This document shows positions 39,964 to 49,266 of a stretch of 64,000 bases of DNA, piece by piece. The notes beneath the pieces are model-generated. The model did not search any database. It was not told the DNA's origin and saw only the letters and a list, made by a program, of their open reading frames with translations. Position numbers and translations under genes: made by a program. The DNA lies in the NCBI GenBank assembly GCA_009694045.1, contig SHVY01000005.1, positions 22,178 to 86,177 on the forward strand. The letters are read 5' to 3'. The stretch comes from Alphaproteobacteria bacterium. Its GTDB lineage: Bacteria; Pseudomonadota; Alphaproteobacteria; SP197. Each line of letters begins with the position of its first letter. The stretch's first letter is position 1.

Positions 39964-41337
39964 ATGGGACGGTTCAAGATCGTGCGGACACTGGCGATCG
40001 CGGCGTTGATCGCCCTGGCCGCGAGCGCGAACGCCGCGGCGTGGACCCTGAAGGAGGCCGCGGCACCCTATGCCGGGCAGTCCATCCGGGTCATCTGTGA
40101 CGGGTACTCGCCCTGCCTTGCCTATCAGGAACTGGCCAAGGAGTTCGAGGCGGAGACCGGAATCAAGGTCTCGGTCGAGGTCGCCGACCTGTTGCAGGTA
40201 CAGCAGCAGATTCTGACCGACGCCCTGACCGGGACCCAGATCTACGACGCGGTGCAGATCATCTCCTGGTCGGTCGGCGTATGGGCGGCGCAAGGGTTCG
40301 CCACGCCCATCGCCAAGTTCATGGACGATCCCGCGCTGCGCGATCCGGGCTTCTCGGCGGACGACTTCGTGCCGGAATCGCGCATGGTCACGGCGGAGTA
40401 CGAGGGCACGATGATCGGCCTGCCGTACCACTACCTGCCGCCCTACGCCATCTATCGCAAGGACATCGCCGGCGACCCGGCCGAGCGCGACGCCTTCAAG
40501 GCGAAGTACGGCTACGACCTGCCGATGACCGGCGAGAAGTACGCGACCGTGGACACCTGGGAGCAGTGGCGCGACATCGCCGAATTCTTCACCCGCCCGG
40601 CCGGCGCCAGCGTAGCGGGCGTCGCCCGCGAGCAACCGCTGTACGGCACCACGGCGGCGTTCAAGCGGCATCTGACGGTGTTGTACGACTACGAGCGCAT
40701 CCTGTACGCCATGGGCGGCGAGATCCTGGGCGCCGACGGCAGCGTGAAGCTCGGCTCGCCCGAGGCGCTTCAGGCCCTGCAATACATGCTGGACTGGCGC
40801 CAATTCTCGCCGCCGTCGTACCAGGAGTACACCTGGGACCAGCAGTATACGGATTTCTGCGCGGGTAACCTGTTCTCCACGTTCTCCTGGGGCGACACCA
40901 CGCCGTTCCTGGAGATCGCCGCCGATTGCCCCGCCTCGGCCGGCAACATCGGCTACTTCGCCCACCCGGGCACGCACAAGACGATCGCGGAAGGTCAAGG
41001 CTGGGCGATCCCCAGCAAGGCGCCGAACCCGGAGGCCGGCTATCTGTTCATCCAGTGGCTCAGTTCCCGGGACGTCCAGGCCCGGTGCCAGCCCATGGGC
41101 TGCGTCACCCCGCGCATCGACGTGCTGCGCATGACCGAGTGGAACGACTACGGCAACCTGGTCATGCACCGGCAGATCATGGACAACGGCTGGCTGTACG
41201 TGCGGCCCCACCCGCCGTCGCTGCTCGCCATCCAGGAGATCATGATGGAGGAGCTGAGCGCGGCCGGGGCCGACCAGCAGGACGCGCAGACCACCATCGA
41301 CAACATGGTGCGCCGCATCGCGGAGGCGATGCAGTAG
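39964..41337 (+). CDS. ABC transporter extracellular solute-binding protein
   Basis: Periplasmic family 1 binding protein, 457 residues, with a Sec signal peptide (KIVRTLAIAALIALAASANA, cleavage after ANA). The mature part has the two-lobed binding-protein pattern, including EFEAETGIKVSVEVADLLQ and a C-terminal conserved block GQGWAIPSKAPNPEAGYLF. GGGAGGGG precedes the ATG at 39964. By family and operon layout the ligand is probably a sugar, polyol or glycerol-like compound; it cannot be fixed from sequence. Confidence 0.9.
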   Translation: MGRFKIVRTLAIAALIALAASANAAAWTLKEAAAPYAGQSIRVICDGYSPCLAYQELAKEFEAETGIKVSVEVADLLQVQQQILTDALTGTQIYDAVQIISWSVGVWAAQGFATPIAKFMDDPALRDPGFSADDFVPESRMVTAEYEGTMIGLPYHYLPPYAIYRKDIAGDPAERDAFKAKYGYDLPMTGEKYATVDTWEQWRDIAEFFTRPAGASVAGVAREQPLYGTTAAFKRHLTVLYDYERILYAMGGEILGADGSVKLGSPEALQALQYMLDWRQFSPPSYQEYTWDQQYTDFCAGNLFSTFSWGDTTPFLEIAADCPASAGNIGYFAHPGTHKTIAEGQGWAIPSKAPNPEAGYLFIQWLSSRDVQARCQPMGCVTPRIDVLRMTEWNDYGNLVMHRQIMDNGWLYVRPHPPSLLAIQEIMMEELSAAGADQQDAQTTIDNMVRRIAEAMQ

Positions 41338-41357
41338 GAACGACGCCGCGGTCGGGG

Positions 41358-41552
41358 ATGATCGACCGCGACAACCTGATGGCGGTGGCGTGGGGCGTGC
41401 TCTATGGCACGTCCCTGGTCCTGTGCATCGGCGCCGGCGACGCGTTCGGCATCGCGCCGACGGTCACGGTGCCTCTGGTGGTGGTCGTGCTGCCCTTCGT
41501 GGTGGGTCTCGCGCTGCGCGGAATCGAACGGGCGGTGGACCGCCGTGGTTGA
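41358..41552 (+). CDS. Small membrane protein in ABC operon (64 aa)
   Basis: Unrecognised 64-residue protein with two predicted transmembrane helices, about residues 8-28 and 36-55, and a charged tail RGIERAVDRRG. GGGG precedes the ATG. It lies 20 bases after the binding-protein gene, and its stop overlaps the GTG start of the next small gene. The tight packing implies that it is made together with the transporter. It may be an accessory subunit, as small membrane proteins are known in some glycerol-type ABC operons, but that parallel is inference. Confidence 0.6.
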   Translation: MIDRDNLMAVAWGVLYGTSLVLCIGAGDAFGIAPTVTVPLVVVVLPFVVGLALRGIERAVDRRG

Positions 41553-41706
41553 GCATCTGGCGGTGGTCGCCGCGATCGCCCCGATCCAGTTCCTTCTCGG
41601 GGCCGCCAACACCAGGGCAAGGCTGCTGACGCGGGGGGAAGTCCGCTTCTGGTGCGTCGTGCTGTTCGTCGCCGCCGAACTCGTCACCCTGGGCGTCTCG
41701 TCGTGA
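41545..41706 (+). CDS. Second small membrane protein in ABC operon (53 aa)
   Basis: Unrecognised 53-residue protein with a GTG start that overlaps the previous gene by 8 bases. It has two hydrophobic helices (HLAVVAAIAPIQFLLGAA and FWCVVLFVAAELVTLGV) joined by the basic loop NTRARLLTRGEVR. Its stop overlaps the GTG start of the ATPase gene (GTGA). Being framed by two stop/start overlaps is good evidence that it is real. No function is known from the sequence. Confidence 0.6.
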   Translation: MVEHLAVVAAIAPIQFLLGAANTRARLLTRGEVRFWCVVLFVAAELVTLGVSS

Positions 41707-42788
41707 GCGGCGTGCGCGTGATCGACGTCAGCAAGTCGTTCGACGGGACCCCGGTGGTCGACCATGTCTCCCTCGACATTGCCGACGGCGAGTTCGTGGT
41801 GCTGGTGGGGCCGTCCGGCTGCGGCAAGACGACGACCTTGCGCATGATCGCCGGGCTTGAGGACGTGAGCGCGGGGCGCATCCACATCGGCGCCCGCGAC
41901 GTCACCGATCTGCACCCGAAGGACCGCAACGTGGCGATGGTGTTCCAGTCCTACGCGCTGTACCCGCACAAGACCGTCGCCGAGAACATGGGCTTCGCCC
42001 TCCGCATCGCCAAGCGGCCCAAGGCGGAGATCGCGGCGCGGGTCGGCGAGGCCGCGCGCATCCTCGGTCTCTCCGACTATCTGGAGCGCAGGCCCGCGGC
42101 GCTTTCCGGCGGGCAGCGGCAGCGGGTCGCGGTCGGGCGCGCCATCGTCCGCGATCCCGAAGTCTTCCTGTTCGACGAGCCCCTGTCGAACCTGGACGCC
42201 AAGCTTCGCACCACCATGCGGAGCGAGCTCATCAAGCTGCACCACAGCCTGAAGGCCACCATGGTGTACGTCACCCACGACCAGATCGAGGCGATGACCA
42301 TGGGCGACCGCATCGTGGTGATGGACGGCGGCCGGGTGCAACAGATCGGCACGCCGCTGGACGTCTACGACAACCCGATCAATCTGTTCGTCGCGTCGTT
42401 CATCGGCAGCCCGGCGATGAACGTCTTCACCGTCGCCATCGAAGCGATCGGCGATGGTGTTCGCGCGCTGATCGGCGATCAGGCGCTGGACCTTCCCGCC
42501 GACCACCCCGCGGCCCTGGCGCGGCGCGCCGTGCTGGGCATCCGGCCCGAGTTCCTGACCTTCGATCCGGCCCCCGGCGACGCACGGCTGACCGCGACGA
42601 TCGACGCGATCGAGCACCTGGGCGCGGAGACCTTGGTGGATTTCAGCGTCGGCGACGCGCGCGGCGTGGCGAAGACGGGGCGCAACGAGCGGCTGGTGCG
42701 GGGCAGCCAGACCCGACTTGGGGTGGCGCCCGCCCGGATCCTCGCGTTCGACCCCGAAAGCGGCGCGCGCCTGCGGGGCCGCTCGTGA
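41703..42788 (+). CDS. ABC transporter ATP-binding protein (UgpC/MalK-like)
   Basis: Importer ATPase, 361 residues, GTG start. Walker A is GPSGCGKTTT, the Q-loop is in VFQSYALYPHKTV, the signature LSGGQRQRVAVGRAIV, Walker B VFLFDEPLSNLDA and the switch His in VYVTHDQIEA. A C-terminal TOBE-type regulatory domain follows from about residue 235. This is the CUT1 (UgpC/MalK) subclass, which pairs with two different permeases as found here. It overlaps the following permease by 4 bases. Confidence 0.94.
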   Translation: MSGVRVIDVSKSFDGTPVVDHVSLDIADGEFVVLVGPSGCGKTTTLRMIAGLEDVSAGRIHIGARDVTDLHPKDRNVAMVFQSYALYPHKTVAENMGFALRIAKRPKAEIAARVGEAARILGLSDYLERRPAALSGGQRQRVAVGRAIVRDPEVFLFDEPLSNLDAKLRTTMRSELIKLHHSLKATMVYVTHDQIEAMTMGDRIVVMDGGRVQQIGTPLDVYDNPINLFVASFIGSPAMNVFTVAIEAIGDGVRALIGDQALDLPADHPAALARRAVLGIRPEFLTFDPAPGDARLTATIDAIEHLGAETLVDFSVGDARGVAKTGRNERLVRGSQTRLGVAPARILAFDPESGARLRGRS

Positions 42789-43690
42789 GCATGGCCGCCC
42801 ACAGCGCGCGCGAGGCCCGCCGCTTCATGTGGCTGTGCATCGGGCCGCTGATCCTGTTCCTGGTCCTGGTTTCGATCACGCCGACGATTCTCGCCATCGT
42901 CGACTCGCTGCGCGAGCTGTCGCTCACGGTCTTCACCAAGCGCGGCGACTTCATCGGCCTGGAGAACTACCGTACCCTGCTGCGCGAGGACCCGGTGTTC
43001 TTCTCGTCGATCGGGCGCACGGCGCTGTTCGTCATCGTCGTCGTGCCGCTGGAGTTCGCCCTCGGCCTCGCGGTCGCGCTGACCATCAACCACGAGTTTC
43101 GCGGGCGCCGCCTGGTCGTCACCGCCTTGATGCTGCCGACCATGGTGGCGCCCGTGGTGGTCGGCATGATGTGGCGCTACCTGCTGATGCCGAGCTACGG
43201 CCTGCTGACGTACTACCTGGAGCGCTACGGCATCCTGCCGAGCTCGACGGTGTTCTCCGACGTGGCCTTGGCCTACGCGGTGCTCGCGCTGATCGACGTC
43301 TGGGAGTGGACGCCGTTCATGATGCTGATCATGGCCGCGGGGTTGGCCGCCATGCCACCGGAGCCGATCGAGGCCGCGCACCTCGATGGCGCGGGCCCAT
43401 GGCAGGTCCTGCGCCACGTCCAGCTGCCGTTCCTGCGACCCCTGATCGTCTTCGCCTGCATGTTCCGGGCGATCGAGGCGAGCAAAGTGTTCGATTCGAT
43501 CTTCGTCCTCACGGGCGGCGGCCCCGGCGATGCCACGGAAGTGGTCGCTCTGTTCGCCTTTCGCACCAATTTCGTCAAATGGGACCTGGGGTATGGCGCG
43601 GCCATCTGTTTGGTGCTCGCGTTCTTCTCGTTGATCGTGGCCGCGCTCTTCTACAAGGTCGTGAGCCACGGCGCGCCGGCGCGGGCGTGA
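42785..43690 (+). CDS. ABC transporter permease, subunit 1
   Basis: UgpA/MalF-like inner-membrane permease, 301 residues, with six predicted helices. The cytoplasmic EAA loop that docks on the ATPase reads EAAHLDGAGPWQVLRHVQLP. The GTG start overlaps the ATPase stop by 4 bases, and its own stop overlaps the next permease start (TGATG). It forms the translocation channel with subunit 2. Confidence 0.93.
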   Translation: MSMAAHSAREARRFMWLCIGPLILFLVLVSITPTILAIVDSLRELSLTVFTKRGDFIGLENYRTLLREDPVFFSSIGRTALFVIVVVPLEFALGLAVALTINHEFRGRRLVVTALMLPTMVAPVVVGMMWRYLLMPSYGLLTYYLERYGILPSSTVFSDVALAYAVLALIDVWEWTPFMMLIMAAGLAAMPPEPIEAAHLDGAGPWQVLRHVQLPFLRPLIVFACMFRAIEASKVFDSIFVLTGGGPGDATEVVALFAFRTNFVKWDLGYGAAICLVLAFFSLIVAALFYKVVSHGAPARA

Positions 43691-44511
43691 TGGCGCGCCG
43701 CCGGAATCCCGTGCTGTGGGCCGCGCCGCTGGGGGGCCTTCTGGCGATCGCGCTGCTGCCCTATGCCTGGCTGGTGATGGCGAGCTTCAAGGCGCGCGCG
43801 GATCTGCTGACCCAGCCGCCCCGTTGGGTGTTCCAGCCGAGCTGGGAGAATTATCGCCAGATCCTGGTGGAGAAGGGGTTCGACACCTACCTCGTGAATT
43901 CCCTGGTCGTCGGCCTGGGCAGCACCGTGATCGCCGTGACGGTCGGCACCCTTGCCGCCTACGCCTTTTCCCGGTTCAAGGTGCCGGCGGGCAACCACAT
44001 CTTCTTCTACGTCCTGGCCATGCGGCTGGGTCCGCCGGTCGCTTACGCCCTGCCCATGTACCTGGTGTTCTTCAAGCTCGGGCTTCTGAACCTCCAGGCC
44101 GGCGTCATCCTGGCGCACGCGACCTTCAACCTGGTCCTGGTGATCTGGATGATGAAGTCGTTCTTCGACGAGGTGCCGCGCGAGGTCGAGGAGGCGGCCT
44201 ATCTCGACGGGTGCGGCCACCTGCGCGTGTTCCTGAACGTCGCCTTGCCGCTGTCCTATCCCGGGCTGGTGACGGTCGCGATCTTCGTCCTGATCTTCTC
44301 GTGGAACGAGCTGCTGTTCGCCCTGATCCTCTCGGCCGGGCAGATGCGCACCATGACCGTGATGATCCCCTCCCTGGTCCTCCATACCGGGACCCTGTGG
44401 GGCGAGGTCGCCGCCGCCTCGGTGGTGCAGAGCATCCCGGTCTTAGTCTTCACGTTCGTGATCCAGAAGCACCTGGTGCGCGGCCTAACCTTCGGCGCCG
44501 TCAAGGGCTGA
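43690..44511 (+). CDS. ABC transporter permease, subunit 2
   Basis: UgpE/MalG-like permease, 273 residues. It has an N-terminal helix and the family entry motif LLPYAWLVMASFKARADLL. The EAA loop is EAAYLDGCGHLRVFLNVALP. The ATG overlaps the stop of the first permease. Last gene of the transporter set; a ferredoxin-NADP reductase gene starts 74 bases later and is probably not part of the same function. Confidence 0.93.
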   Translation: MARRRNPVLWAAPLGGLLAIALLPYAWLVMASFKARADLLTQPPRWVFQPSWENYRQILVEKGFDTYLVNSLVVGLGSTVIAVTVGTLAAYAFSRFKVPAGNHIFFYVLAMRLGPPVAYALPMYLVFFKLGLLNLQAGVILAHATFNLVLVIWMMKSFFDEVPREVEEAAYLDGCGHLRVFLNVALPLSYPGLVTVAIFVLIFSWNELLFALILSAGQMRTMTVMIPSLVLHTGTLWGEVAAASVVQSIPVLVFTFVIQKHLVRGLTFGAVKG

Positions 44512-44585
44512 GACCCTAGGGGCCGCTTGCCAAGAGGGGCGTCGGCCAACATAGTGGCGGCCGCGATCCCCGAGGAACCAGGCCC

Positions 44586-45608
44586 TTGTCCGAACCCCAG
44601 CACGTCACCGACATCGTCGTCGTCGGCGCGGGTCCGGTGGGATTGTTCGCCCTGTTCGAAGCCGGCATGCTGAAGATGCGCTGCCACGTGGTCGATGCCC
44701 TGGAGATGGAGGGCGGGCAATGCGCCGCGCTCTACCCGGAGAAGCCGATCTACGACATTCCGGGATTCGCCCGCATCGCGGCGCAGGATCTGGTGGCGCG
44801 GCTCGGGGAGCAGGCGGCGCCGTTCCACCCCGTCTATCACCTGGGGGAGCAGGTGACGGGCTTCGCCCGGGCGGGAGACGGGCTGATTGTCACCACCTCC
44901 AAGGGCACGACCATCGCCGCCAAGGCCCTGCTGATCGCCGCGGGGTGCGGCGCCTTCGGGCCGAACCGGCCGCCGATCGCCGGGATCGAGCGCTACGAGG
45001 GCACGTCGGTCCACTACCTGGTGCGACGGCGCGAGGACTTCCGCGGACTGCGGGTGGTGATCGCCGGCGGCGGCGATTCCGCGGTTGACTGGGCGCTGTC
45101 GCTGGCCGAGGTGGCGGCGCGGGTTCATGTGGTCCATCGCCGGCCGAAGTTCCGGGCGGCGCCCGACAGCGCCGCCAAGCTCGACGCCCTGGCCAAGGCG
45201 GGCGCGATCGATCTGGTGATCCCCTATCAACTCGCCGATCTGGAGGGCGACGGCGGCCGGATCGGGGCGGTGATCGTCGCCGACCTGGATGGCGGCCGGC
45301 GCCGGATCGAGGCCGATGCCCTGCTCGCCTTCTTCGGGCTGGCCATGGAGCTGGGGCCGATCGCCGGCTGGGGCCTGAACCTGGAGCGCGACCTGATCCG
45401 GGTCGACCCGGCGACGCTCGCGACCAATGTCCCAGGCGTCTTCGCGATCGGCGACGTAGTGACCTACCCCGGCAAGCTCAAGCTGATCCTGTCGGGCTTC
45501 TCCGAGGCGGCGATGGCCGCCCACGCGATCTATCCCCTGGTGCACCCGGGCGCGGTGCTGCATTTCGAGTATTCCACGACCTCGGGCGTGCCGGGGCGGG
45601 CGGGCTGA
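44586..45608 (+). CDS. Ferredoxin--NADP(+) reductase (thioredoxin-reductase-like)
   Basis: FAD/NAD(P)-binding flavoprotein, 340 residues, of the two-domain TrxR-like FNR type found in many Gram-positives and alphaproteobacteria. FAD motif DIVVVGAGPVGLFALFEAG, then EMEGGQCAALYPEKPIYDIPG (here quoted from GGQCAALYPEKPIYDIPG), the NADP motif VVIAGGGDSAVDW and the C-terminal GVFAIGDVVTYPGKLKLIL. It lacks the CxxC of thioredoxin reductase. The start is TTG with GAGG upstream. It converges with divL, with 4 bases between the stops. Confidence 0.88.
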   Translation: MSEPQHVTDIVVVGAGPVGLFALFEAGMLKMRCHVVDALEMEGGQCAALYPEKPIYDIPGFARIAAQDLVARLGEQAAPFHPVYHLGEQVTGFARAGDGLIVTTSKGTTIAAKALLIAAGCGAFGPNRPPIAGIERYEGTSVHYLVRRREDFRGLRVVIAGGGDSAVDWALSLAEVAARVHVVHRRPKFRAAPDSAAKLDALAKAGAIDLVIPYQLADLEGDGGRIGAVIVADLDGGRRRIEADALLAFFGLAMELGPIAGWGLNLERDLIRVDPATLATNVPGVFAIGDVVTYPGKLKLILSGFSEAAMAAHAIYPLVHPGAVLHFEYSTTSGVPGRAG

Positions 45609-45612
45609 CGCT

Positions 45613-47893
45613 CTACGCCGCGTGGACGGTGTGCAGGGTCGCGGTCTTCGCGGGTTCGGCGGGCAGGCGGCAGACGATGCGGGTGCCGGCGCTGGGCTCC
45701 GATTGCAGGACCACGCGACCGCCGTGCAGCTCGACGAAGCTCTTGACTAGGGCGAGGCCGAGACCGGTGCCGGAATAGCGATCGGCGCTGCGTCCGCGCT
45801 GGAACCGGTCGAACACCCGCACCTGCTCGTCGTGGTGGATGCCGGTGTCGGAGACGGTGACCGTGATCTCGGCCCCGTCGCGCGCGATCGCCAGGGCCAC
45901 GCGCCCGCCGGCCGGGGTGAACTTGAAGGAATTGCTGAGCAGGTTGAAGATCACCTGCTTGATGCGGCGCTGATCGCCGACCATCTCGCCGATGTCGGGC
46001 GGGCAATCCCAGGAGAACGCCAACCGTTCGAGCCGCGCCCGCCGCTGCAGGAAGGCGACCATGCCGGCGACGGTCCGATGCACGTCGAAGCGTTCGAGAT
46101 GCAGCGACATGTGCCCGGCCTCGATCGAGGCGAGGTCGAGGATGTCGTTGATCGAACCGGTGAGCTGGTTCGACGCCTCGATCACGCCCCGGCAGTATTC
46201 GAGCTGTCGCTCGGTCAGGGTGCCGAAGTACTGGTTCGCCAGGATCTCGGAGAACCCGGCGATGGTGTTCAAGGGCGTCCTGAGCTCGTAGGAAATATTG
46301 GCGATGAACTCCGACTTCAGGCGATCGGCGGTCTCCAGCGCCTCGTTGCGCTCGGTCAGGGCGCGCTCCTTATGGATGCCGTCGGTCACGTCGATGTAGG
46401 TCATCAGTGTGGCGCCGTCGGGCAGGGGAACCGCCGAGACCTCGAGGACCACCCCGTCACGCCGCTCGAGCCGCGCCGATTCGGCCGACCGTTCGGCGAT
46501 CTGGCCGATGACGGTGGCCTTGTAGGACCCCCAGTCGTCGCCGAAGTCGTAGAGGTCCTTGGTCCACTCCAGGATGTCGGCGATGTGCACGTCGCCGGAG
46601 AGCGACGTCTCTGGGACGCGCCACAGCCGGGCGAAGCCGGGATTGGACAGCTTGAGGCGGCCGTCGCTGCCGAACACGGCCACGGCCTCGAACAGGTTGT
46701 CGAGGGTGGCGAGCTGTACGTCGACCAGGGTGTTGAGCGAGCGTTCGAGGGCCAGGCGGTCGGTCACGTCCTCGTAGACGAACACCATGCCGCCAGGGGA
46801 TAGGGGGTCATGGAGATCCGCGTCGTGGAGCCGTCCGGGCGGTGCAGGACGTCCTCGACGGGTTCGGTCGCGGTCTCGAACTCGGCCATGAGCTTGCGCT
46901 TGTAGGCGCGGAAGTCCGCCATCTCGGGCAGAAGCCGGCGGTCGCGCATGGCGTCGAGCAGCTCGCCATAGGTCGGCTCCTCCGCCAGCCATGGCGGCTC
47001 CAGCCGCCACATGGCGGCATAGGCGTCGTTGAAGAACTTCAGCCGCTTGTCGGCGCCGAGGATCGCGATCGGCGTCTTCAGGCTGGCCATCACCTCGCTT
47101 TGGGCCTGGAGGTGGCGCTCGACGTCGCGCCGGGCGCGATCGACCTCGGTCACGTCCTGCGCCGCCCCGATCGTCTCGCCGCCGGCACCGATCGGCGTTT
47201 CGACGATGCTGAGCAGCCGGCGCCGCCCGCCGATCACCGCCGGGATCTCGGCGCTTTGAGCCTCGCCCTGGCGAACGGCCGCGCCGGCGAGCGCGCGGGC
47301 CCGCTCGGCGCCGCCCGCCCCACCAGCTCGATGCCGGCGACCACCACGGCGCCGGGATCGCCGGCCTCGACCGCCACGGCATAGGCGCGGTTGCAATGGG
47401 TGATGGCGCCGGCGGCATCGCGGCGCCACACGGGGAAGGACAGGGTTTCCAGGACTTCGCGGAACGGGTCGCGCGCCGCATCGCCTGCTCCAGCCGCGGC
47501 GCGCAGCCACAGGACGTGCCGGCCGCGGCCGCGCAGGCGCCGGCCCAGCGCCAGCAGGGACCCGCCGTCGGCCAGCGCGATCGGCAGGGCTAATTCCGCG
47601 TTGGATCGGCGCAGCCCGGCGAGCGCATCCTCGAGCCCCGCCCGATCCCCTTCGGCGACCCGCTCGAGGAGGGCGCGCGGGGACGGGGGCGGACCGTCGC
47701 CGGCGCCCAGCAGGCGCCGCAGCGAACGTGACGCACGCCCAGGATCGGCGGCGGATGACCAGACGATGTGCCCGTCGGGGGCCCCGTCGGACAGCTCCCA
47801 AGCCTGGCGAAGCCGTTCGCCGAACCACCAGGAGATCGACGCGATCGTGACGAGGGCCGCGCCCAACCCGCCGATGACGACCCAAACAGTCAC
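45613..47893 (-). pseudogene. divL: DivL-type PAS sensor pseudo-kinase, two frameshifts
   Basis: Restoring one base at about 47309-47323 and one at about 46793 gives a single protein of about 760 residues, close to Caulobacter DivL (769). Order: one N-terminal membrane helix (VWVVIGGLGAALVTIASI), several PAS-like domains, a dimerisation helix reading FIANISYELRTPLNTIAGF, and an intact ATPase domain (NLLSNSFKFTP, GTGLGLALVKSFVELHGG). The phospho-accepting His is replaced by Tyr (codon 46290-46288), the hallmark of DivL, which relays DivK state to CckA-CtrA rather than acting as a normal kinase. GTG at 47893 is preferred as the start. The frameshifts may be sequencing errors in GC runs or real decay. 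Confidence 0.8.
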
Positions 47894-48011
47894 GGGTGTC
47901 TCCGCCCTTCCTACCGTTCGGCGCTGGCGTGCGGCGACCGAACCCGCTTGTCCGTGCCGTCGACTCAGTCGAGTCAGACAAGAGGTGTAGGGCCGCAAAA
48001 GTCAAGAATGT

Positions 48012-48037
48012 ATTAACCAAGACGCCACATGGGCGTC
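48012..48037 (-). terminator. Possible intrinsic terminator after the MFS gene
   Basis: On the minus strand GACGCC-CATGT-GGCGTC is followed by TTGGTTAATA. This is a 6-bp GC stem with a T-rich tail, placed 18 bases after the MFS stop codon and before divL. It suggests that divL has its own promoter. Confidence 0.45.
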
Positions 48038-48054
48038 GCGGCTGCGAATGCTTG

Positions 48055-49266
48055 TCAGTCCACCAGGCGCCGCACCTTGCGCAGATCGGGAAACAGCGCC
48101 GCCCACAGACCGGCGGCGGCCATGCTGCCGATGCCGCCGATGGTGACGGCGGCAACGGCGCCGAGCCAGGCCGCCGCGACCCCGGCGCGAAAACCGCCGA
48201 GCTCGTTGGACGCCCCGATGAAGGTCATATCGACGGCGTTGACCCGGCCGCGCAGCGCGTCGGGGGTGCGGAGCTGGATCAGGGTCCCGCGGATGTAGAC
48301 GCTGATCATGTCGGCGGCCCCGGCGGTGGCCAGGGCCGCGATGGAGAGCCACGGGGTCACCGACAGCCCGAAGATCGCCGTCGCCAGGCCGAACGTGGCG
48401 ACGCACAGGAGCATGATGACGCCGGCGCCGCGGTTGATGGGATAGCGGGCGAGGGCGAGGGCGGTGACGACGGCGCCGATTCCGGGTGAGGCGCGCAGGA
48501 GCCCCAAGCCCACGGGTCCGACGTCCAGGATGTCGCTGGCATAGACCGGCAGCAGCGCCACGGCGCCCCCCAGGAACACGGCGACAAGGTCGAGAGAGAT
48601 CGAGCCGAACACCACCTTCTCGCCCCAGATGAAGCGAAACCCGGCGAGGAGGCTGGTCCAGTTGGTCGCCGCCATCGCCGGTCTTGCCGGCTGGCGCGGA
48701 ATCGCGATCACCGCGAGGGCGCTGCCGATCAGCATCGCCGCCGCCACTCCGTACGCCGCCTCGGGGGCGATGCCGTAGAGCAGACCGCCCAGGGCGGGGC
48801 CGACGATCGACGACATCTGCCAGGTGGACGAGCTGAGGGCGATGGCCCGGCCCAGCGCCTCGGGCGGCACCAGGTTGGGCAGCAGCGCCCGCTCGGCCGG
48901 CGCCCAGAACGCCCGGCAGACGCCGAACCCCGCCAGTACGAGAAAAATCGGCCAGACCGAGGGTACGTCGGCGGCGGTCAGGGTTAGCAGGCCGAGGATC
49001 AACGCCGCCTCGCCGGCGACGCAGATGAACACCACGAACCGCCGGTCGAAGCGATCGGCGACCGATCCGGTGACCAGAACGAGGGCCAGCGCCGGCAGGA
49101 ACTCGACCAGGTTGGCGAGGCCCAGGTCCAGGGGATCGCCGGTCATGGCGTAGATCTGCCAGCCCACCGCGACGGTCACGATCGAACTCGCGAAGGTGGC
49201 GCAGAGCTGGTTGACCAGATAGGCGACGAACCCCCGCGACCGCAGGGCGGACCCGGAGGATGTCAT
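48055..49266 (-). CDS. MFS transporter (EntS/enterobactin-exporter-like)
   Basis: Major facilitator protein, 403 residues, with about twelve hydrophobic helices. The A-motif region reads GSVADRFDRRFVVF and the second half has RTPDALRGRVNAVD. It belongs to the EntS / DUF894 drug- or siderophore-exporter type. The ATG at 49266 overlaps the stop of the TPR/GT9 gene (ATGA), so both are coupled; an upstream extension is spurious. The substrate is unknown. Confidence 0.88.
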   Translation of the reverse strand: MTSSGSALRSRGFVAYLVNQLCATFASSIVTVAVGWQIYAMTGDPLDLGLANLVEFLPALALVLVTGSVADRFDRRFVVFICVAGEAALILGLLTLTAADVPSVWPIFLVLAGFGVCRAFWAPAERALLPNLVPPEALGRAIALSSSTWQMSSIVGPALGGLLYGIAPEAAYGVAAAMLIGSALAVIAIPRQPARPAMAATNWTSLLAGFRFIWGEKVVFGSISLDLVAVFLGGAVALLPVYASDILDVGPVGLGLLRASPGIGAVVTALALARYPINRGAGVIMLLCVATFGLATAIFGLSVTPWLSIAALATAGAADMISVYIRGTLIQLRTPDALRGRVNAVDMTFIGASNELGGFRAGVAAAWLGAVAAVTIGGIGSMAAAGLWAALFPDLRKVRRLVD

